The position numbers and the translations under genes are program-made. The notes below the pieces were generated by a model. The model saw nothing but the letters and a program-made list of their open reading frames with translations, did no database searches and was not told where the DNA came from. DNA of 64,000 nt from Saccharothrix sp. (GTDB lineage Bacteria > Actinomycetota > Actinomycetes > Mycobacteriales > Pseudonocardiaceae): contig NZ_JAPSLK010000032.1 of NCBI RefSeq assembly GCF_031180885.1, forward strand, positions 31,828-95,827. Direction: 5' to 3'. Position 1 is the stretch's first letter. Each line of letters opens with the position of its first letter. Below, in pieces: positions 36,898-45,620 of the stretch.

Positions 36898-37259
36898 CGG
36901 ACCACCTCGCAGGGGCGCTGCGGGACCGCGGCAAGGGCAGCAGGTCTCACGCTCGTGCTCCTCGTCGTGCGGATCGGTGCGCGGACAGCCTACCCCGGCC
37001 GTGACGACGGCTTTCGGACCGTTGCGCAGGTCACGCGAGCTTTATCCGGACCGGGAAGGGATACCCGAAACCAGTCCGGGAGGCCACCTGTTCGGGTGAA
37101 GATCGCGTCTTTTGACTCCGAACGGCCCAGCGCGGGCCGGACCGACCGGGCCCCCGACCACATCCAACCATGGCGGGGTGGAGGGGTTGTGCCGGGACAC
37201 GGGGTCGGCGGCGACGGGGTTCGGTGCGGCCTGTGCGATCGGTCGTGTGCGGTCGACCG

Positions 37260-37327
37260 GTGGCAGGTGGGCGGGCGTGGCAGGTGGGCGGGCGTGGCAG
37301 GTGGGCGGGCGTGGCAGGTGGGCGGGC
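37260..37327. repeat. Tandem repeat, 17-bp unit x4, in an 878-bp gene-free gap
   Basis: Four exact copies of gtggcaggtgggcgggc begin at 37260, 37277, 37294 and 37311, followed by decayed copies to about 37385 and by ggcaggcagtgcgg-like words to ~37520. The gap 36898-37775 has no convincing gene. Its 37739-37780 end contains cccgatc-based inverted words near the next gene's stop. Confidence 0.8.
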
Positions 37328-37775
37328 GCGGGCAGGTGGGCGGGCGGGCAGGTGGGCGGGCGCGGGCAGGTGGCGGCGGGGCGTGGCGGGTGCGGCAGCT
37401 GCGGCGGGGCGGGCGGGCGTGGCAGGTGGCGAGCGTGGCGGGCGCGGGCGGCGGGGCAGGTGCGGGCGTGGCGGCCAGGCGTGCGGCAGGCAGTGCGGCA
37501 GGCAGTGCGGGCGGCAGCGGGCGAGCGGTTCGGCGGTCTCGTGAGCATGCCGCCGGCTCGGGTGGTCGGGCATGCCCCTGTGCGCCCGCCTTGGCAGGTC
37601 CTCCGCGTTTCGGGCGTGGCCTCCGGCCCCCGGTCCGATCATCGCACGGGGGTACGACACTCTCGGGCGTGGCAGGTGGCGGAAGTGGTCCGCGTCCCGG
37701 CTTGCGCGGTCGCGGCTCGCCGGTCCCGGCCTGCCCGGTCCTGCCACACCCGATCGGGGCTTGCCCGATCCGGGC

Positions 37776-38555
37776 CTACTCGGCCGGGGCGAAGAAGTCG
37801 AAGCCGCCGATCGGGTTCAGGATGCCGCCGAGGTCCAGGCCCAAGCCCAGGCCCGGGGTGGACGGGCTGGTCGAGGTCGGCGGGGTGGACGAGTCCGGGG
37901 ACGACGGGGTCGACGAGCTGCTGCTGGTCGGCGGCGGGGTTTCGCTGCTCGGGGTCGTCGTCGTGGTCGTCGGGGTGGTGGTCGTGGTCGACGCGGGCTG
38001 TTCGGTGGCCGGGGCCTGTTCCGTCGTCGTGGTGGTCGTGGGGGCCGGCTGCTGGGTGGCGCGCGGCTTCTTGGTGGCGGTCTGCGACGGGGTCGTGGTG
38101 TCCGTCGTGGACTCGGCCGTCTGCGGCGCCTGCTGCTGGGCGGCGGCGGCCGGGGCCAGGTCCTTGCCGACCGTGTTGGTGGCCCGCGCGGCCGGGCGGG
38201 TGTCGTAGCGGACCTCCGCCAGGGGGCGCTCGTCGGGCGACGACAGGAGGTTGCTCGCGGTGAACGCGACGGTGCCGGCCAGCACCACGCCGCCGCTCGC
38301 CATCGCCACCAGCTTCGGCACGGAGAACCCGCCGCCGCGCTCCTCCTCGCCCGCACGTCCCTCGCGCTTGAGCAGCTCGGTGATGTGCAGCTCGCGCCCG
38401 GACAGGTTCGGTGCCGGCTTGAACCGGACGGTCTCCTCGTCGGTGATCCGCGGGATCGGCTGGGTTTCGGCTTCGCGCCTGGCGAGCAGCTCGGCGACGG
38501 AGAGCTGGGTCGTGGTCGACCCGTCCCGTCGCCGGCGTTTGTCGTCGTTCGACAC
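37776..38555 (-). CDS. Single-pass membrane protein with SVAELL motif and Thr-rich stalk
   Basis: A 259-residue protein. The cytoplasmic N-terminus begins MSNDDKRRRRDGSTTTQLSVAELLARRE, then a Thr-containing acidic segment (TQPIPRITDEETVRF) and a second ITELLKREG helix. One TM helix lies near residues 82-104 (PKLVAMASGGVVLAGTVAFTA). The outside is ~150 residues of Thr/Ser/Pro low complexity ending in a short Gly/Leu tail. The SVAELL element recurs in the protein at 38714. The Thr-rich, charge-flanked cytoplasmic end makes it a plausible substrate of the neighbouring kinases, which is inference. No enzymatic domain is present. Confidence 0.78.
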   Translation of the reverse strand: MSNDDKRRRRDGSTTTQLSVAELLARREAETQPIPRITDEETVRFKPAPNLSGRELHITELLKREGRAGEEERGGGFSVPKLVAMASGGVVLAGTVAFTASNLLSSPDERPLAEVRYDTRPAARATNTVGKDLAPAAAAQQQAPQTAESTTDTTTPSQTATKKPRATQQPAPTTTTTTEQAPATEQPASTTTTTPTTTTTTPSSETPPPTSSSSSTPSSPDSSTPPTSTSPSTPGLGLGLDLGGILNPIGGFDFFAPAE

Positions 38556-38713
38556 CGAAGGTCACCTTTCCCGGAGAGTGCGTTGCGCTACCGGCCGGGA
38601 ACATGGATACCGAATCGTGACCGAGTTCGTAACCCCTTCGGGCGAACTTTCCTCGACAACAACCGCGCAAGGTCACTTTGCGTCAAGTCGTTGTTCAAGA
38701 TCAATACATACCG

Positions 38714-39514
38714 TCAACTGCGCTGGGCCGAAAGGACGCGCGTTCCGACGATCCTCGGCTGGCTCGTCTCTGTGAGCCAGAACACCTGCTCGACCCGCAT
38801 CCACCGACCGGTCCGCTCCTGCATCGACACCACCGCGAGCACCGACCCGTCCGGCCGCGCCGACGTCGACTCGATCGTGATCGACTGGATCCGGTCCCAC
38901 GAAGCCACGAAGTCCCGCCCGCTCCCGCCGACCAGCTCGGCCGTCAGCAGCCGCGCCGCCTCGGCGGGCTTGGCGGGCAGCAGCTCGTAGAACCGCCGCA
39001 CCACGTCCACCTGCGGGTGCGGCCCGGTCGCCACGCTCGGCGGCGGCACCACGGACGGCGCGACCGGCTCCTCGACCTGCGGCGGCTCGTCGGCGGCCAT
39101 CGGCGCGGGCACGACCTCCGCCCGGGGCACCTCCGCCTCGGCGGGCGCACCGCCCAGTTGGGCCGACAGGACGTCCGGGCGCAACGCCGACGACCCGCTG
39201 ATCTCCCGCGGCGGGGCCACCCGCGGGCGGTCCGGCCCGGGAGCGCGGTGCCCGGCGAGGATCGCCACCGCTGCCACGGACGTGATCAGCACGAGCGCGC
39301 CGGTGACCAGCCCGGCGATCCGCGCGCCCCGCCGGGTCGGCGGCGGCGCGGACCGGTGGACCGGTTCGCCCAGCAGTTCCGTGACCGGGCCGAGTTCGGC
39401 GGCCTGCTCCGGGGGGTGGATGCGCAACGGGGTTCGCTGCTTCCTGATCAGCTCGGCCACCGAGACCGAGCCGGTGCGGTTGTGCCTGCGACCGCTCGTC
39501 GTAGGGCGCTGCAC
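38714..39514 (-). CDS. Single-pass membrane protein with SVAELI motif and NTF2-like outer domain
   Basis: A 266-residue protein. Its cytoplasmic N-terminus contains HNRTGSVSVAELIRKQRTP, matching the SVAELL protein at 37776. A TM helix lies near residues 65-87 (IAGLVTGALVLITSVAAVAILAG). After a Pro/Ala/Val linker the last ~100 residues (VVRRFYELLPAKPAEAARLLTAE...WDRIQSITIESTSARPDGSVLAVV...) form an NTF2-like domain similar to that of kinases 1 and 2. It therefore looks like a kinase-less sensor, or a decoy, sharing the sensor domain of its neighbours. Function unknown. Confidence 0.78.
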   Translation of the reverse strand: MQRPTTSGRRHNRTGSVSVAELIRKQRTPLRIHPPEQAAELGPVTELLGEPVHRSAPPPTRRGARIAGLVTGALVLITSVAAVAILAGHRAPGPDRPRVAPPREISGSSALRPDVLSAQLGGAPAEAEVPRAEVVPAPMAADEPPQVEEPVAPSVVPPPSVATGPHPQVDVVRRFYELLPAKPAEAARLLTAELVGGSGRDFVASWDRIQSITIESTSARPDGSVLAVVSMQERTGRWMRVEQVFWLTETSQPRIVGTRVLSAQRS

Positions 39515-39687
39515 TGGCGACTCCCTAACCCTGTGTCGTCAGGCAGAACACGTACCGCGCGCACAACATCGGAATCCAGACGCAACACGAGGGTTCACCC
39601 GTTCGTGGCGGCCAGCGGTCCGGCCGAGTCGCTTCACCGGGCGATCGATGTCGTGCGCGCTTAACGCTGTACGTTCGCGAACGACCG

Positions 39688-40818
39688 CTAAACGCCGTCG
39701 AACAGCCGCTCGGCGTTGATCAGCGGGTCGCCGTTCGTCGTGAAACCGAGCTGCCGCTTCTCGGTCGTCGTGGACCCGTCCTTGTTCTTGACGTGCAGCG
39801 TGCTGACCGTGACACCGCGCGCCGGGTCGACGCTGATCTCCGTCACCTCGATCCGCGACACCTCGCCGAAGTGCCCCTTGAGCAGCGCTTTCGCGTCCGC
39901 CTCGAACGTGTCGGTGACCATTTCGAGGGCGGTCGCGGCGTTGGCCACGGCCTGCTCGTAGAACCGCTCGGTGCGCGTCGCGACGTCGATCGGGTCGACC
40001 ACCGGCGTGCCGATGCTGGGCACCGTGGTGACCGTCGGCGTGGTGTCGGGCGCGGACGACGGCGGGGTCGCGGAGGTGCCGCTCACGGCCGTCGCCGGGG
40101 CCTCGGGGGTCCGCTCGGGGGCCACCAGCCCCTCGGGCCGCACGCCGCGGTCCGGTGGGGGCGGGGTGGGTGACGGCGTGCTGGTGCCGAACTTGGTCAC
40201 GATCGGCGCGGGGGTGGGGTAGCCGGGGATGCCGAGGCGGTCGGTGGGGGTGCTGGCGCCGACCAGCTTGACCGCGGCGACGACCAGGCCGGCCAGCACG
40301 CCGGCGGAGGACAGCACGGCGAACCAGGCGGCGCGCTTCCAGGTCCGGGGCGGGGTGACGGAGGCGGGCACCAGGCCGATGTTGAAGTTCCCCAGCCCGG
40401 AGGGCTCCGGGTCGAAGGTGTCGCGGTCCGCGGCGTGGTCGGGCTGAAGCGTGACGGGCTGCGGCTTTGGGCCGAACTGGGCGCGCTGGGCGGGGATCGG
40501 CGCGGCCGACGCGGGTGCGGCGCCGCTCCGAGCGGTGCCGGCCGAGGTGGTGCTGGGTGGCGGAGCGGTGCGAGGTTGTGCGCGGTCGGCCGAGGTGGTG
40601 CTGGGTGGCGGCGCGGTGCGGGGCTGTGCGCGGCCGGGCTGGGGGGCGGTGGCGAGTGGGCCGGTGGTGCCGGGCGGGCGTTCGGTGGGTCGTGCGTGCG
40701 GGGTCGAGGTGCCCGATGGGGCGGCGGTGTGGTCCAACTCGCCGCCCAGCGGCAGCCACGGTGCCGCGCCGTCCTCCAGCCGATGCCGACCCGACCGTTC
40801 CGGTTCCCCGATGTCCAT
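39688..40818 (-). CDS. Single-pass membrane protein with Pro-rich cytoplasmic part and NTF2-like outer domain
   Basis: A 376-residue protein from ATG 40818 (MDIGEPERSGRHRLED); an upstream in-frame start at 40839 is less likely. The first ~165 residues are cytoplasmic and Pro/Ala/Thr-rich with two near-identical copies of AQPRTAPPPSTTSA. A TM helix is near residues 165-187 (AAWFAVLSSAGVLAGLVVAAVKL). The outer part has a Thr/Pro linker and a ~100-residue terminal domain (TRTERFYEQAVANAATALEMVTD...VSTLHVKNKDGSTTTEKR) resembling the other sensor domains of this cluster. Function unknown. Confidence 0.75.
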   Translation of the reverse strand: MDIGEPERSGRHRLEDGAAPWLPLGGELDHTAAPSGTSTPHARPTERPPGTTGPLATAPQPGRAQPRTAPPPSTTSADRAQPRTAPPPSTTSAGTARSGAAPASAAPIPAQRAQFGPKPQPVTLQPDHAADRDTFDPEPSGLGNFNIGLVPASVTPPRTWKRAAWFAVLSSAGVLAGLVVAAVKLVGASTPTDRLGIPGYPTPAPIVTKFGTSTPSPTPPPPDRGVRPEGLVAPERTPEAPATAVSGTSATPPSSAPDTTPTVTTVPSIGTPVVDPIDVATRTERFYEQAVANAATALEMVTDTFEADAKALLKGHFGEVSRIEVTEISVDPARGVTVSTLHVKNKDGSTTTEKRQLGFTTNGDPLINAERLFDGV

Positions 40819-41005
40819 GCCTGTGCAGACCCCTCCCAACCCCGGTCCTGACGCCCTTCGGGCCGCTGTTCACCTGTTCAGGGGCAGGGAGATCGGGGGT
40901 GGGACGTACGAGACCCTGCGCCCACGCAGCAGCGTAGGTGCAGGGTCCGCGGGTAGCTCGACAGATCAGCCTTGTGAACCCGGGTGACACCCGGACGAGT
41001 GAGTT

Positions 41006-41326
41006 TCAGCCCCCGCTGTTCAACCGTTTGCGACTGCTCTGCAACGCGTTCGTGGCGGCGACACCCGCACCACCGGCGATCAGCGCGCCGATGATGTCGC
41101 CCGACACGCCCTCGCCCGTCGTGATCAGCAGGCCGACCAGGGCGATGACGGTGGTCACGCCCGCGACCGTCCAGCGGCTGCGCACGTACTGCGCGATCGG
41201 CGCGCCCGCCGCGCGCTTGGACTTGGCGGCCGAACCCAGCATGGCGAGGTAGCCGTCGTGGGCCAGCGTCGCCAGCACACCGAGGATTGCGATGAGACCC
41301 GTGATGAGACCGATGACCGTGCCCAT
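41006..41326 (-). CDS. Small membrane protein, three predicted helices
   Basis: A 106-residue protein from ATG 41326 ([20 protein letters not shown]). It has three hydrophobic stretches at about residues 3-20, 53-70 and 75-95, with a basic loop ([18 protein letters not shown]) and a basic tail ([10 protein letters not shown]). No family was recognised. It is divergent from the HDAC-fold gene 64 bp away and lies after the sensor-protein cluster on the same strand. Confidence 0.7.
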   Translation of the reverse strand: MGTVIGLITGLIAILGVLATLAHDGYLAMLGSAAKSKRAAGAPIAQYVRSRWTVAGVTTVIALVGLLITTGEGVSGDIIGALIAGGAGVAATNALQSSRKRLNSGG

Positions 41327-41390
41327 GACCCCAGTGTGCCCTCGGTTTTTCCGGTTGGAACATCGGTGATCGCCCTGATATCCCCCTGGT

Positions 41391-42509
41391 GTGGAGTTGT
41401 ACTGGCACGACGCCTGCCTGGAGCACGACCCCGGCACCGGTCTGTGGGAACTGCCCGGCGACTGGTCCTGGCTCGACGCGCCCGAACCGCACCCGGAGAA
41501 CGCCGCCCGGCTGCGCACGTTCCGGCACGCCCTCGCCCACGGCCCGGTCGCGCCGCACCTCACCTGGCACGAAGGTCGGTTCGCCACCGAGGAGGAACTG
41601 ACCCGGGTTCACACGTCCGAGTACATCGCCTCCCTGTACAAGGCGTGCGGCACCCGCGAACGGGTGCTGCTGGAGACCAACACCGTCGTCGGCCCCGGTT
41701 CGTGGGACGCCATCCGCGCCGCCGCCGGCACCGCGCTGGCCGCCTACGAGTCGGTCGCGTCGGGCCGGACCCGCCTCGCCTACGCCCTCGTCCGCCCGCC
41801 CGGCCACCACGCGCAGCGGTCGCTGGCCGACGGCTACTGCATGGTCAACAACGCCGCCCTGGTCGCCGAGACCGCCCGCCGCGCCGGCCGCCGGGTCGCC
41901 GTGCTGGACTGGGACGTCCACCACGGCAACGGCACCCAGGACGTCTTCAAGGACGCGGCGGACGTCCTGACCGTCTCCATCCACATGCGCCACGGCCCGT
42001 GGGGTGCGAACCACGTCCAGACCGGTGGGCCGGAGGAGAGCGGACCGGCCAACCTCAACGTGGAGCTGTCCCTGGGCGCGGGCGACACGGCCTACCGCCG
42101 GGCGCTGGACGAGGTGGCCCTGCCCGCGATCGCGGACTTCGGCGCGGACTTCCTGGTCTGCGCGTCCGGCTTCGACGGCTCGGCCTTCGACCCGAACGGC
42201 CGGCACAACCTCACCGCGGCCGGGTACCGGGACATCGGCCGCCGCGCGGCGGGGCTGGACCTGCCGACCGTGGTCACGCAGGAGGGCGGCTACCTGCGCG
42301 GGTACGCCGCCCTGTGCCTGCACGCCCTGGTCGAGGGCCTGGTGGGGGTCGGCCCGCTGCTCGACGACCCCCTGGCCTACCTGCCCGACGACACCCAGCT
42401 GGTCGACCGCGACCTGACCCGCGCGGTCGACGCCCGCCCGATCGAGACCCGGGCGACCGAGGCCGTGGGAAAGCGCGCTACCGGCCCAGCGGGCCCCGGC
42501 CCAGCTTGA
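41391..42509 (+). CDS. HDAC/AcuC/APAH-fold zinc amidohydrolase
   Basis: A 372-residue class II histone-deacetylase-like protein. Zinc and catalytic motifs are visible: the tandem His in [19 protein letters not shown], the Asp-His ligands in [16 protein letters not shown], the second Asp in [11 protein letters not shown] and the transition-state Tyr in [10 protein letters not shown]. These enzymes deacylate acetyl-lysine or acetylpolyamines. Family members in bacteria include AcuC and acetylpolyamine amidohydrolases. GTG 41391 starts [15 protein letters not shown]. It overlaps the convergent chorismate mutase gene by 32 bp at the 3' ends. The substrate is unproven. Confidence 0.9.
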   Translation: MELYWHDACLEHDPGTGLWELPGDWSWLDAPEPHPENAARLRTFRHALAHGPVAPHLTWHEGRFATEEELTRVHTSEYIASLYKACGTRERVLLETNTVVGPGSWDAIRAAAGTALAAYESVASGRTRLAYALVRPPGHHAQRSLADGYCMVNNAALVAETARRAGRRVAVLDWDVHHGNGTQDVFKDAADVLTVSIHMRHGPWGANHVQTGGPEESGPANLNVELSLGAGDTAYRRALDEVALPAIADFGADFLVCASGFDGSAFDPNGRHNLTAAGYRDIGRRAAGLDLPTVVTQEGGYLRGYAALCLHALVEGLVGVGPLLDDPLAYLPDDTQLVDRDLTRAVDARPIETRATEAVGKRATGPAGPGPA

Positions 42510-42750
42510 GCAGGATCATGGCCAGGTCGCGGCCCTCGGGTCCCAGTTCCTTGTAGCGGTTCAGGACGTCGATCTCGCGGTTGTGCACGATCCGGGTGCC
42601 GCCGGCGGCCATGCGGGCGGCGCCGATCGTCCGCGAGACCTCCACCCGGCGCTTGACCAGGCGCAGGAGTTCCGCGTCCAGGTGGTCGATCTCCTGGCGG
42701 AGGGCGTCGATGTCCTGGGTCTCGGTGGGAGCGGTGTCCGTGGTGTTCAT
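42478..42750 (-). CDS. Chorismate mutase, AroQ-delta (Rv0948c-type)
   Basis: A 90-residue AroQ-fold enzyme that converts chorismate to prephenate, the branch point to Phe and Tyr. Helix 1 is DIDALRQEIDHLDAELLRLVKRRVEVSRTIGAAR with the catalytic Arg and Lys residues, and helix 2 has RIVHNREIDVLNRY. Size and the terminal [11 protein letters not shown] match the intracellular mycobacterial enzyme, which is weakly active alone and is stimulated by binding DAHP synthase through its C-terminus. It is preceded by a leader peptide and attenuator (42795-42900) that should tie expression to Phe/Tyr supply. The 3' end overlaps the convergent HDAC-fold gene. pcrA is divergent, as in M. tuberculosis. Confidence 0.93.
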   Translation of the reverse strand: MNTTDTAPTETQDIDALRQEIDHLDAELLRLVKRRVEVSRTIGAARMAAGGTRIVHNREIDVLNRYKELGPEGRDLAMILLKLGRGPLGR

Positions 42751-42794
42751 CGGGGTGGCCTCTCGCTGGTGGGGTCCCGAACCTCGGAAGCAGC

Positions 42795-42826
42795 GAAGCC
42801 CCGGGGTCCGAGGACTCCGGGGCTTC
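42795..42826 (-). terminator. Attenuator terminator upstream of the chorismate mutase gene
   Basis: On the minus-strand RNA, gaagccccggagtc (42826-42813) pairs with gaccccggggcttc (42808-42795), 14 bp with one G-U, closing a 4-nt loop. It lies 18 nt after the leader-peptide stop and 44 nt before the mutase start, so no other gene explains it. Its 5' arm contains ccggagtcc (42820-42812), which can instead pair with ggactccgg (42869-42861) inside the leader coding sequence. Confidence 0.8.
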
Positions 42827-42843
42827 GTGGTGGCTTTCGCGCG

Positions 42844-42900
42844 CTAGCGGTCCACGGGAGCCGGAGTCCGGATCCCGTAAAAAAACTCGAAGTGGGCCAT
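42844..42900 (-). CDS. Phe/Tyr-rich leader peptide of the chorismate mutase attenuator
   Basis: An 18-residue reading frame, MAHFEFFYGIRTPAPVDR, from ATG 42900 to TAG 42844. Four of residues 4-8 are aromatic (F4, F6, F7, Y8), encoded TTC GAG TTT TTT TAC; TTT is very rare at this GC content. Immediately 3' the RNA can form a pause hairpin (ACGGGA 42878-42873 with TCCCGT 42859-42854). Inside it, ggactccgg (42869-42861) is complementary over 9 nt to the 5' arm of the downstream terminator. The layout is that of trp/phe-type attenuators: a ribosome stalled for Phe or Tyr masks the pause hairpin, the antiterminator forms, and the mutase gene is transcribed. No strong ribosome-binding site precedes the ATG. 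Confidence 0.78.
   Translation of the reverse strand: MAHFEFFYGIRTPAPVDR
42854..42878 (-). promoter_or_regulatory. Pause (1:2) hairpin of the chorismate mutase attenuator
   Basis: The RNA arms acggga (42878-42873) and tcccgt (42859-42854) pair around an inner ccgg/ccgg helix, with one U-C mismatch and a 3-nt loop. The inner ccgg is part of the segment (42869-42861) that otherwise forms the antiterminator, so the two states exclude each other. Confidence 0.7.
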
Positions 42901-42964
42901 GCGCACGCCGACATCATGCCACAGGAGCCGCTCTGTCGGGGGTACCCGGTAACGTGAAGCCACG

Positions 42965-45280
42965 ATGAGCGCCTTGTTCGACTTGCCCCCAAGTCCCCCC
43001 GCATCCCGGCCCTCCCGCCTGCTGGACGACCTCAACCCGGCGCAGCGCCGCGCGGTCGAGCACGCCGGGTCGCCGCTGCTGGTCGTCGCGGGTGCGGGGT
43101 CGGGCAAGACCCGCGTGCTCACCCGCCGGATCGCCTACCTGCTGGCCGAGCGGAACGTGCACCCCGGCCAGGTCATGGCCATCACGTTCACCAACAAGGC
43201 CGCCGCGGAGATGAAGGAGCGCGTCGCCGACCTGGTCGGCGTCCGCGCCCGGTCGATGTGGGTGTCCACGTTCCACTCGATGTGCGTGCGGGTGATGCGC
43301 CGCGACGCCAAGACGCTGGGCCTGTCGTCGAACTTCTCGATCTACGACGCCGACGACACCCGCCGCCTCATCACCCTGGTGGCCCGCGACCTCGACCTGG
43401 ACCCCAAGCGCTACCCGGCCCGCACGCTGGCCGTCCACATCTCGAACCTGAAGAACGAGCTGATCGGCGTCGCCGAGGCCAAGGAGCAGGCGTCCAACGA
43501 CCTGGAGCGCCGGGTCGCCGAGGTCTACGAGAGCTACCAGCGGCGGCTGTCCACGTCGAACTCGCTGGACTTCGACGACTTGATCATGCGCACGGTCGAG
43601 CTGCTGCAGAACCACCCGGACGTGGCCGAGCACTACCGCCGCCGCTTCCGGCACGTGCTGGTCGACGAGTACCAGGACACCAACCACGCCCAGTACACCC
43701 TGGTCCGCGAGCTGGTCGGCACCGGCGAGGACGGCATCGAGCCCGGCGAGCTGTGCGTGGTGGGCGACGCCGACCAGTCGATCTACGCCTTCCGGGGCGC
43801 GACGATCCGCAACATCGTGGAGTTCGAGCGCGACTACCCGCAGGCCACCACGATCCTGCTGGAGCAGAACTACCGGTCCACGCAGAACATCCTGACCGCC
43901 GCCAACGCGGTCATCTCGCGCAACCCGAACCGCCGCGACAAGCGGCTGTGGAGCGACCTGGGCGAGGGCGAGAAGATCGTCGGCTACGTCGCCGACAACG
44001 AGCACGACGAGGCCGCGTTCGTGGCCCGCGAGATCGACCGGCTGGTGGACTCCGGCGAGGCGAACAACGGCGAGATCGCCGTGTTCTACCGGACCAACAA
44101 CCAGTCCCGCGTGTTCGAGGAGATCTTCATCCGGCTGGGCCTGCCCTACCGGGTGGTCGGCGGGGTGCGGTTCTACGAGCGGCGCGAGGTGCGGGACGCG
44201 TTGGCGTACCTGCGGACGCTGGCCAACCCGGACGACACGGTGTCGTTGCGGCGGATCTTGAACGTGCCCAAGCGGGGCATCGGCGACCGGGCCGAGGCGT
44301 GCGTGGCCCTGTACGCGGAGCAGGAGCGGATCAGCTTCGCGCAGGCGCTGCGGGCCGCCGTCGAGGGCCGGGTGCCGATGCTGAACCCCCGGTCGCGCAA
44401 CGCGATCGCCGGGTTCGTGGAGCTGCTGGACGAGCTGGCCGTGATGGTCGACCGCGGCGACGACGTGGCCGACGTCCTGGAGGCAGTGCTGGACCGCACC
44501 GCCTACCGGGCCGAGCTGGAGGCCGGCGACGACCCGCAGGACCACACCCGCGTGGAGAACCTGAACGAGTTGGTGACCGTGGCCCGGGAGTTCACCGAGC
44601 TGGGGTCGGCCACCCAGGTGCCCGCCGAGGACGAGGGGCTGCCCGCGGAGGGGTCGCTCGCCGCGTTCCTGGAGCGGGTGTCGCTGGTGGCGGACGCGGA
44701 CTCGGTGCCGGACGCGGAGTCCGACGGCGTGGTCACGCTGATGACCCTGCACACCGCCAAGGGCCTGGAGTACCCGGTCGTGTTCTGCACCGGCTGGGAG
44801 GACGGCGTGTTCCCGCACATGCGGGCGCTGGCCGACCCGGTCGAGCTGGCCGAGGAGCGCCGGCTGGCGTACGTCGGCATCACGCGGGCGCGGCAGCGGC
44901 TGTACCTGTCGCGGGCGCTGGTGCGCTCGGCGTGGGGGCAGCCGTCGGCGAACCCGGCGTCGCGGTTCCTGGACGAGATCCCGGCGGACCTCGTCGAGTG
45001 GAAGCGGGTGGAGCCGAAGCGCTCGGCGCCGTCCACGGCGACCACGTGGGGCAGGCGGTCGGACGGCCCGTCGCGGCCCGCGCCGACCAACACGGCGTGG
45101 AAGGACACCCCGGCGCTGAAGCTGGACGTGGGCGACCGGGTGAGCCACGACAAGTACGGGCTCGGCAGCGTGATCGCGGTCGACGGCTCGGGCCCGCGCG
45201 CGACCGCCACGATCGACTTCGGCAGCGCCGGCAAGGTCCGGCTGATGCTCATCGGCGGCGTCCCGCTCGTGAAGCTGTAG
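42965..45280 (+). CDS. pcrA: ATP-dependent DNA helicase PcrA/UvrD1
   Basis: A 771-residue SF1A helicase of normal length. Walker A is VVAGAGSGKTRVLTRRIAYLL (cited in parts, residues ~38-58), motif II is HVLVDEYQDTNHAQY, motif V/Va is LMTLHTAKGLEYPVVFCTGWEDG and motif VI is LAYVGITRARQRLYLSRA. The C-terminal ~60 residues (LDVGDRVSHDKYGLGSVIAV) form the Tudor-like domain that docks on RNA polymerase in UvrD-type helicases. It unwinds DNA in repair and removes RecA and stalled polymerases. ATG 42965 gives MSALFDLPPSPP. It is divergent from the chorismate mutase leader, as uvrD1 is from Rv0948c. Confidence 0.95.
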   Translation: MSALFDLPPSPPASRPSRLLDDLNPAQRRAVEHAGSPLLVVAGAGSGKTRVLTRRIAYLLAERNVHPGQVMAITFTNKAAAEMKERVADLVGVRARSMWVSTFHSMCVRVMRRDAKTLGLSSNFSIYDADDTRRLITLVARDLDLDPKRYPARTLAVHISNLKNELIGVAEAKEQASNDLERRVAEVYESYQRRLSTSNSLDFDDLIMRTVELLQNHPDVAEHYRRRFRHVLVDEYQDTNHAQYTLVRELVGTGEDGIEPGELCVVGDADQSIYAFRGATIRNIVEFERDYPQATTILLEQNYRSTQNILTAANAVISRNPNRRDKRLWSDLGEGEKIVGYVADNEHDEAAFVAREIDRLVDSGEANNGEIAVFYRTNNQSRVFEEIFIRLGLPYRVVGGVRFYERREVRDALAYLRTLANPDDTVSLRRILNVPKRGIGDRAEACVALYAEQERISFAQALRAAVEGRVPMLNPRSRNAIAGFVELLDELAVMVDRGDDVADVLEAVLDRTAYRAELEAGDDPQDHTRVENLNELVTVAREFTELGSATQVPAEDEGLPAEGSLAAFLERVSLVADADSVPDAESDGVVTLMTLHTAKGLEYPVVFCTGWEDGVFPHMRALADPVELAEERRLAYVGITRARQRLYLSRALVRSAWGQPSANPASRFLDEIPADLVEWKRVEPKRSAPSTATTWGRRSDGPSRPAPTNTAWKDTPALKLDVGDRVSHDKYGLGSVIAVDGSGPRATATIDFGSAGKVRLMLIGGVPLVKL

Positions 45281-45288
45281 CTGCCGGC

Positions 45289-45309
45289 CGCTCAGCACTC
45301 CGCTGAGCG
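45289..45309 (+). terminator. Terminator after pcrA
   Basis: cgctcagc (45289-45296) and gctgagcg (45302-45309) form an 8-bp stem with a 5-nt loop 8 bp after the pcrA stop. A second stem, ggccggg/cccggcc (45598-45604/45616-45622), stands farther downstream. Confidence 0.6.
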
Positions 45310-45620
45310 CTTCACACCATCGAGTGCACAGGATCACCCTTCCGTGTGGTCTTTTGTGCGCGGCGGCGGCGCATGCAGGTGCATGCAAGGCGGGATGCCA
45401 CTCGATCGAGAATCTTCTGGATTCGTGCGCAACCCGGGAACAGGTCGGGCGTCTTAAGGGTTGTCACAAGCGGGACGGCCCGGGGCATTCGGGGTGAACC
45501 GGGCAGAGGGAGCCGCTTGACGACAAGGGGGCGACGACCGCGTCGGGGGCGGGAGTCGCGACCGAGGGGATAACCGCGGGGGCGGTTCAGGGGGATCGGC
45601 CGGGTCGCACAGCGGCCCGG

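Noticed and set aside
44173..45252. Minus-strand frames opposite pcrA
   Set aside because: pcrA is unambiguous; the opposite frames are Ser/Arg/Ala-rich shadows.
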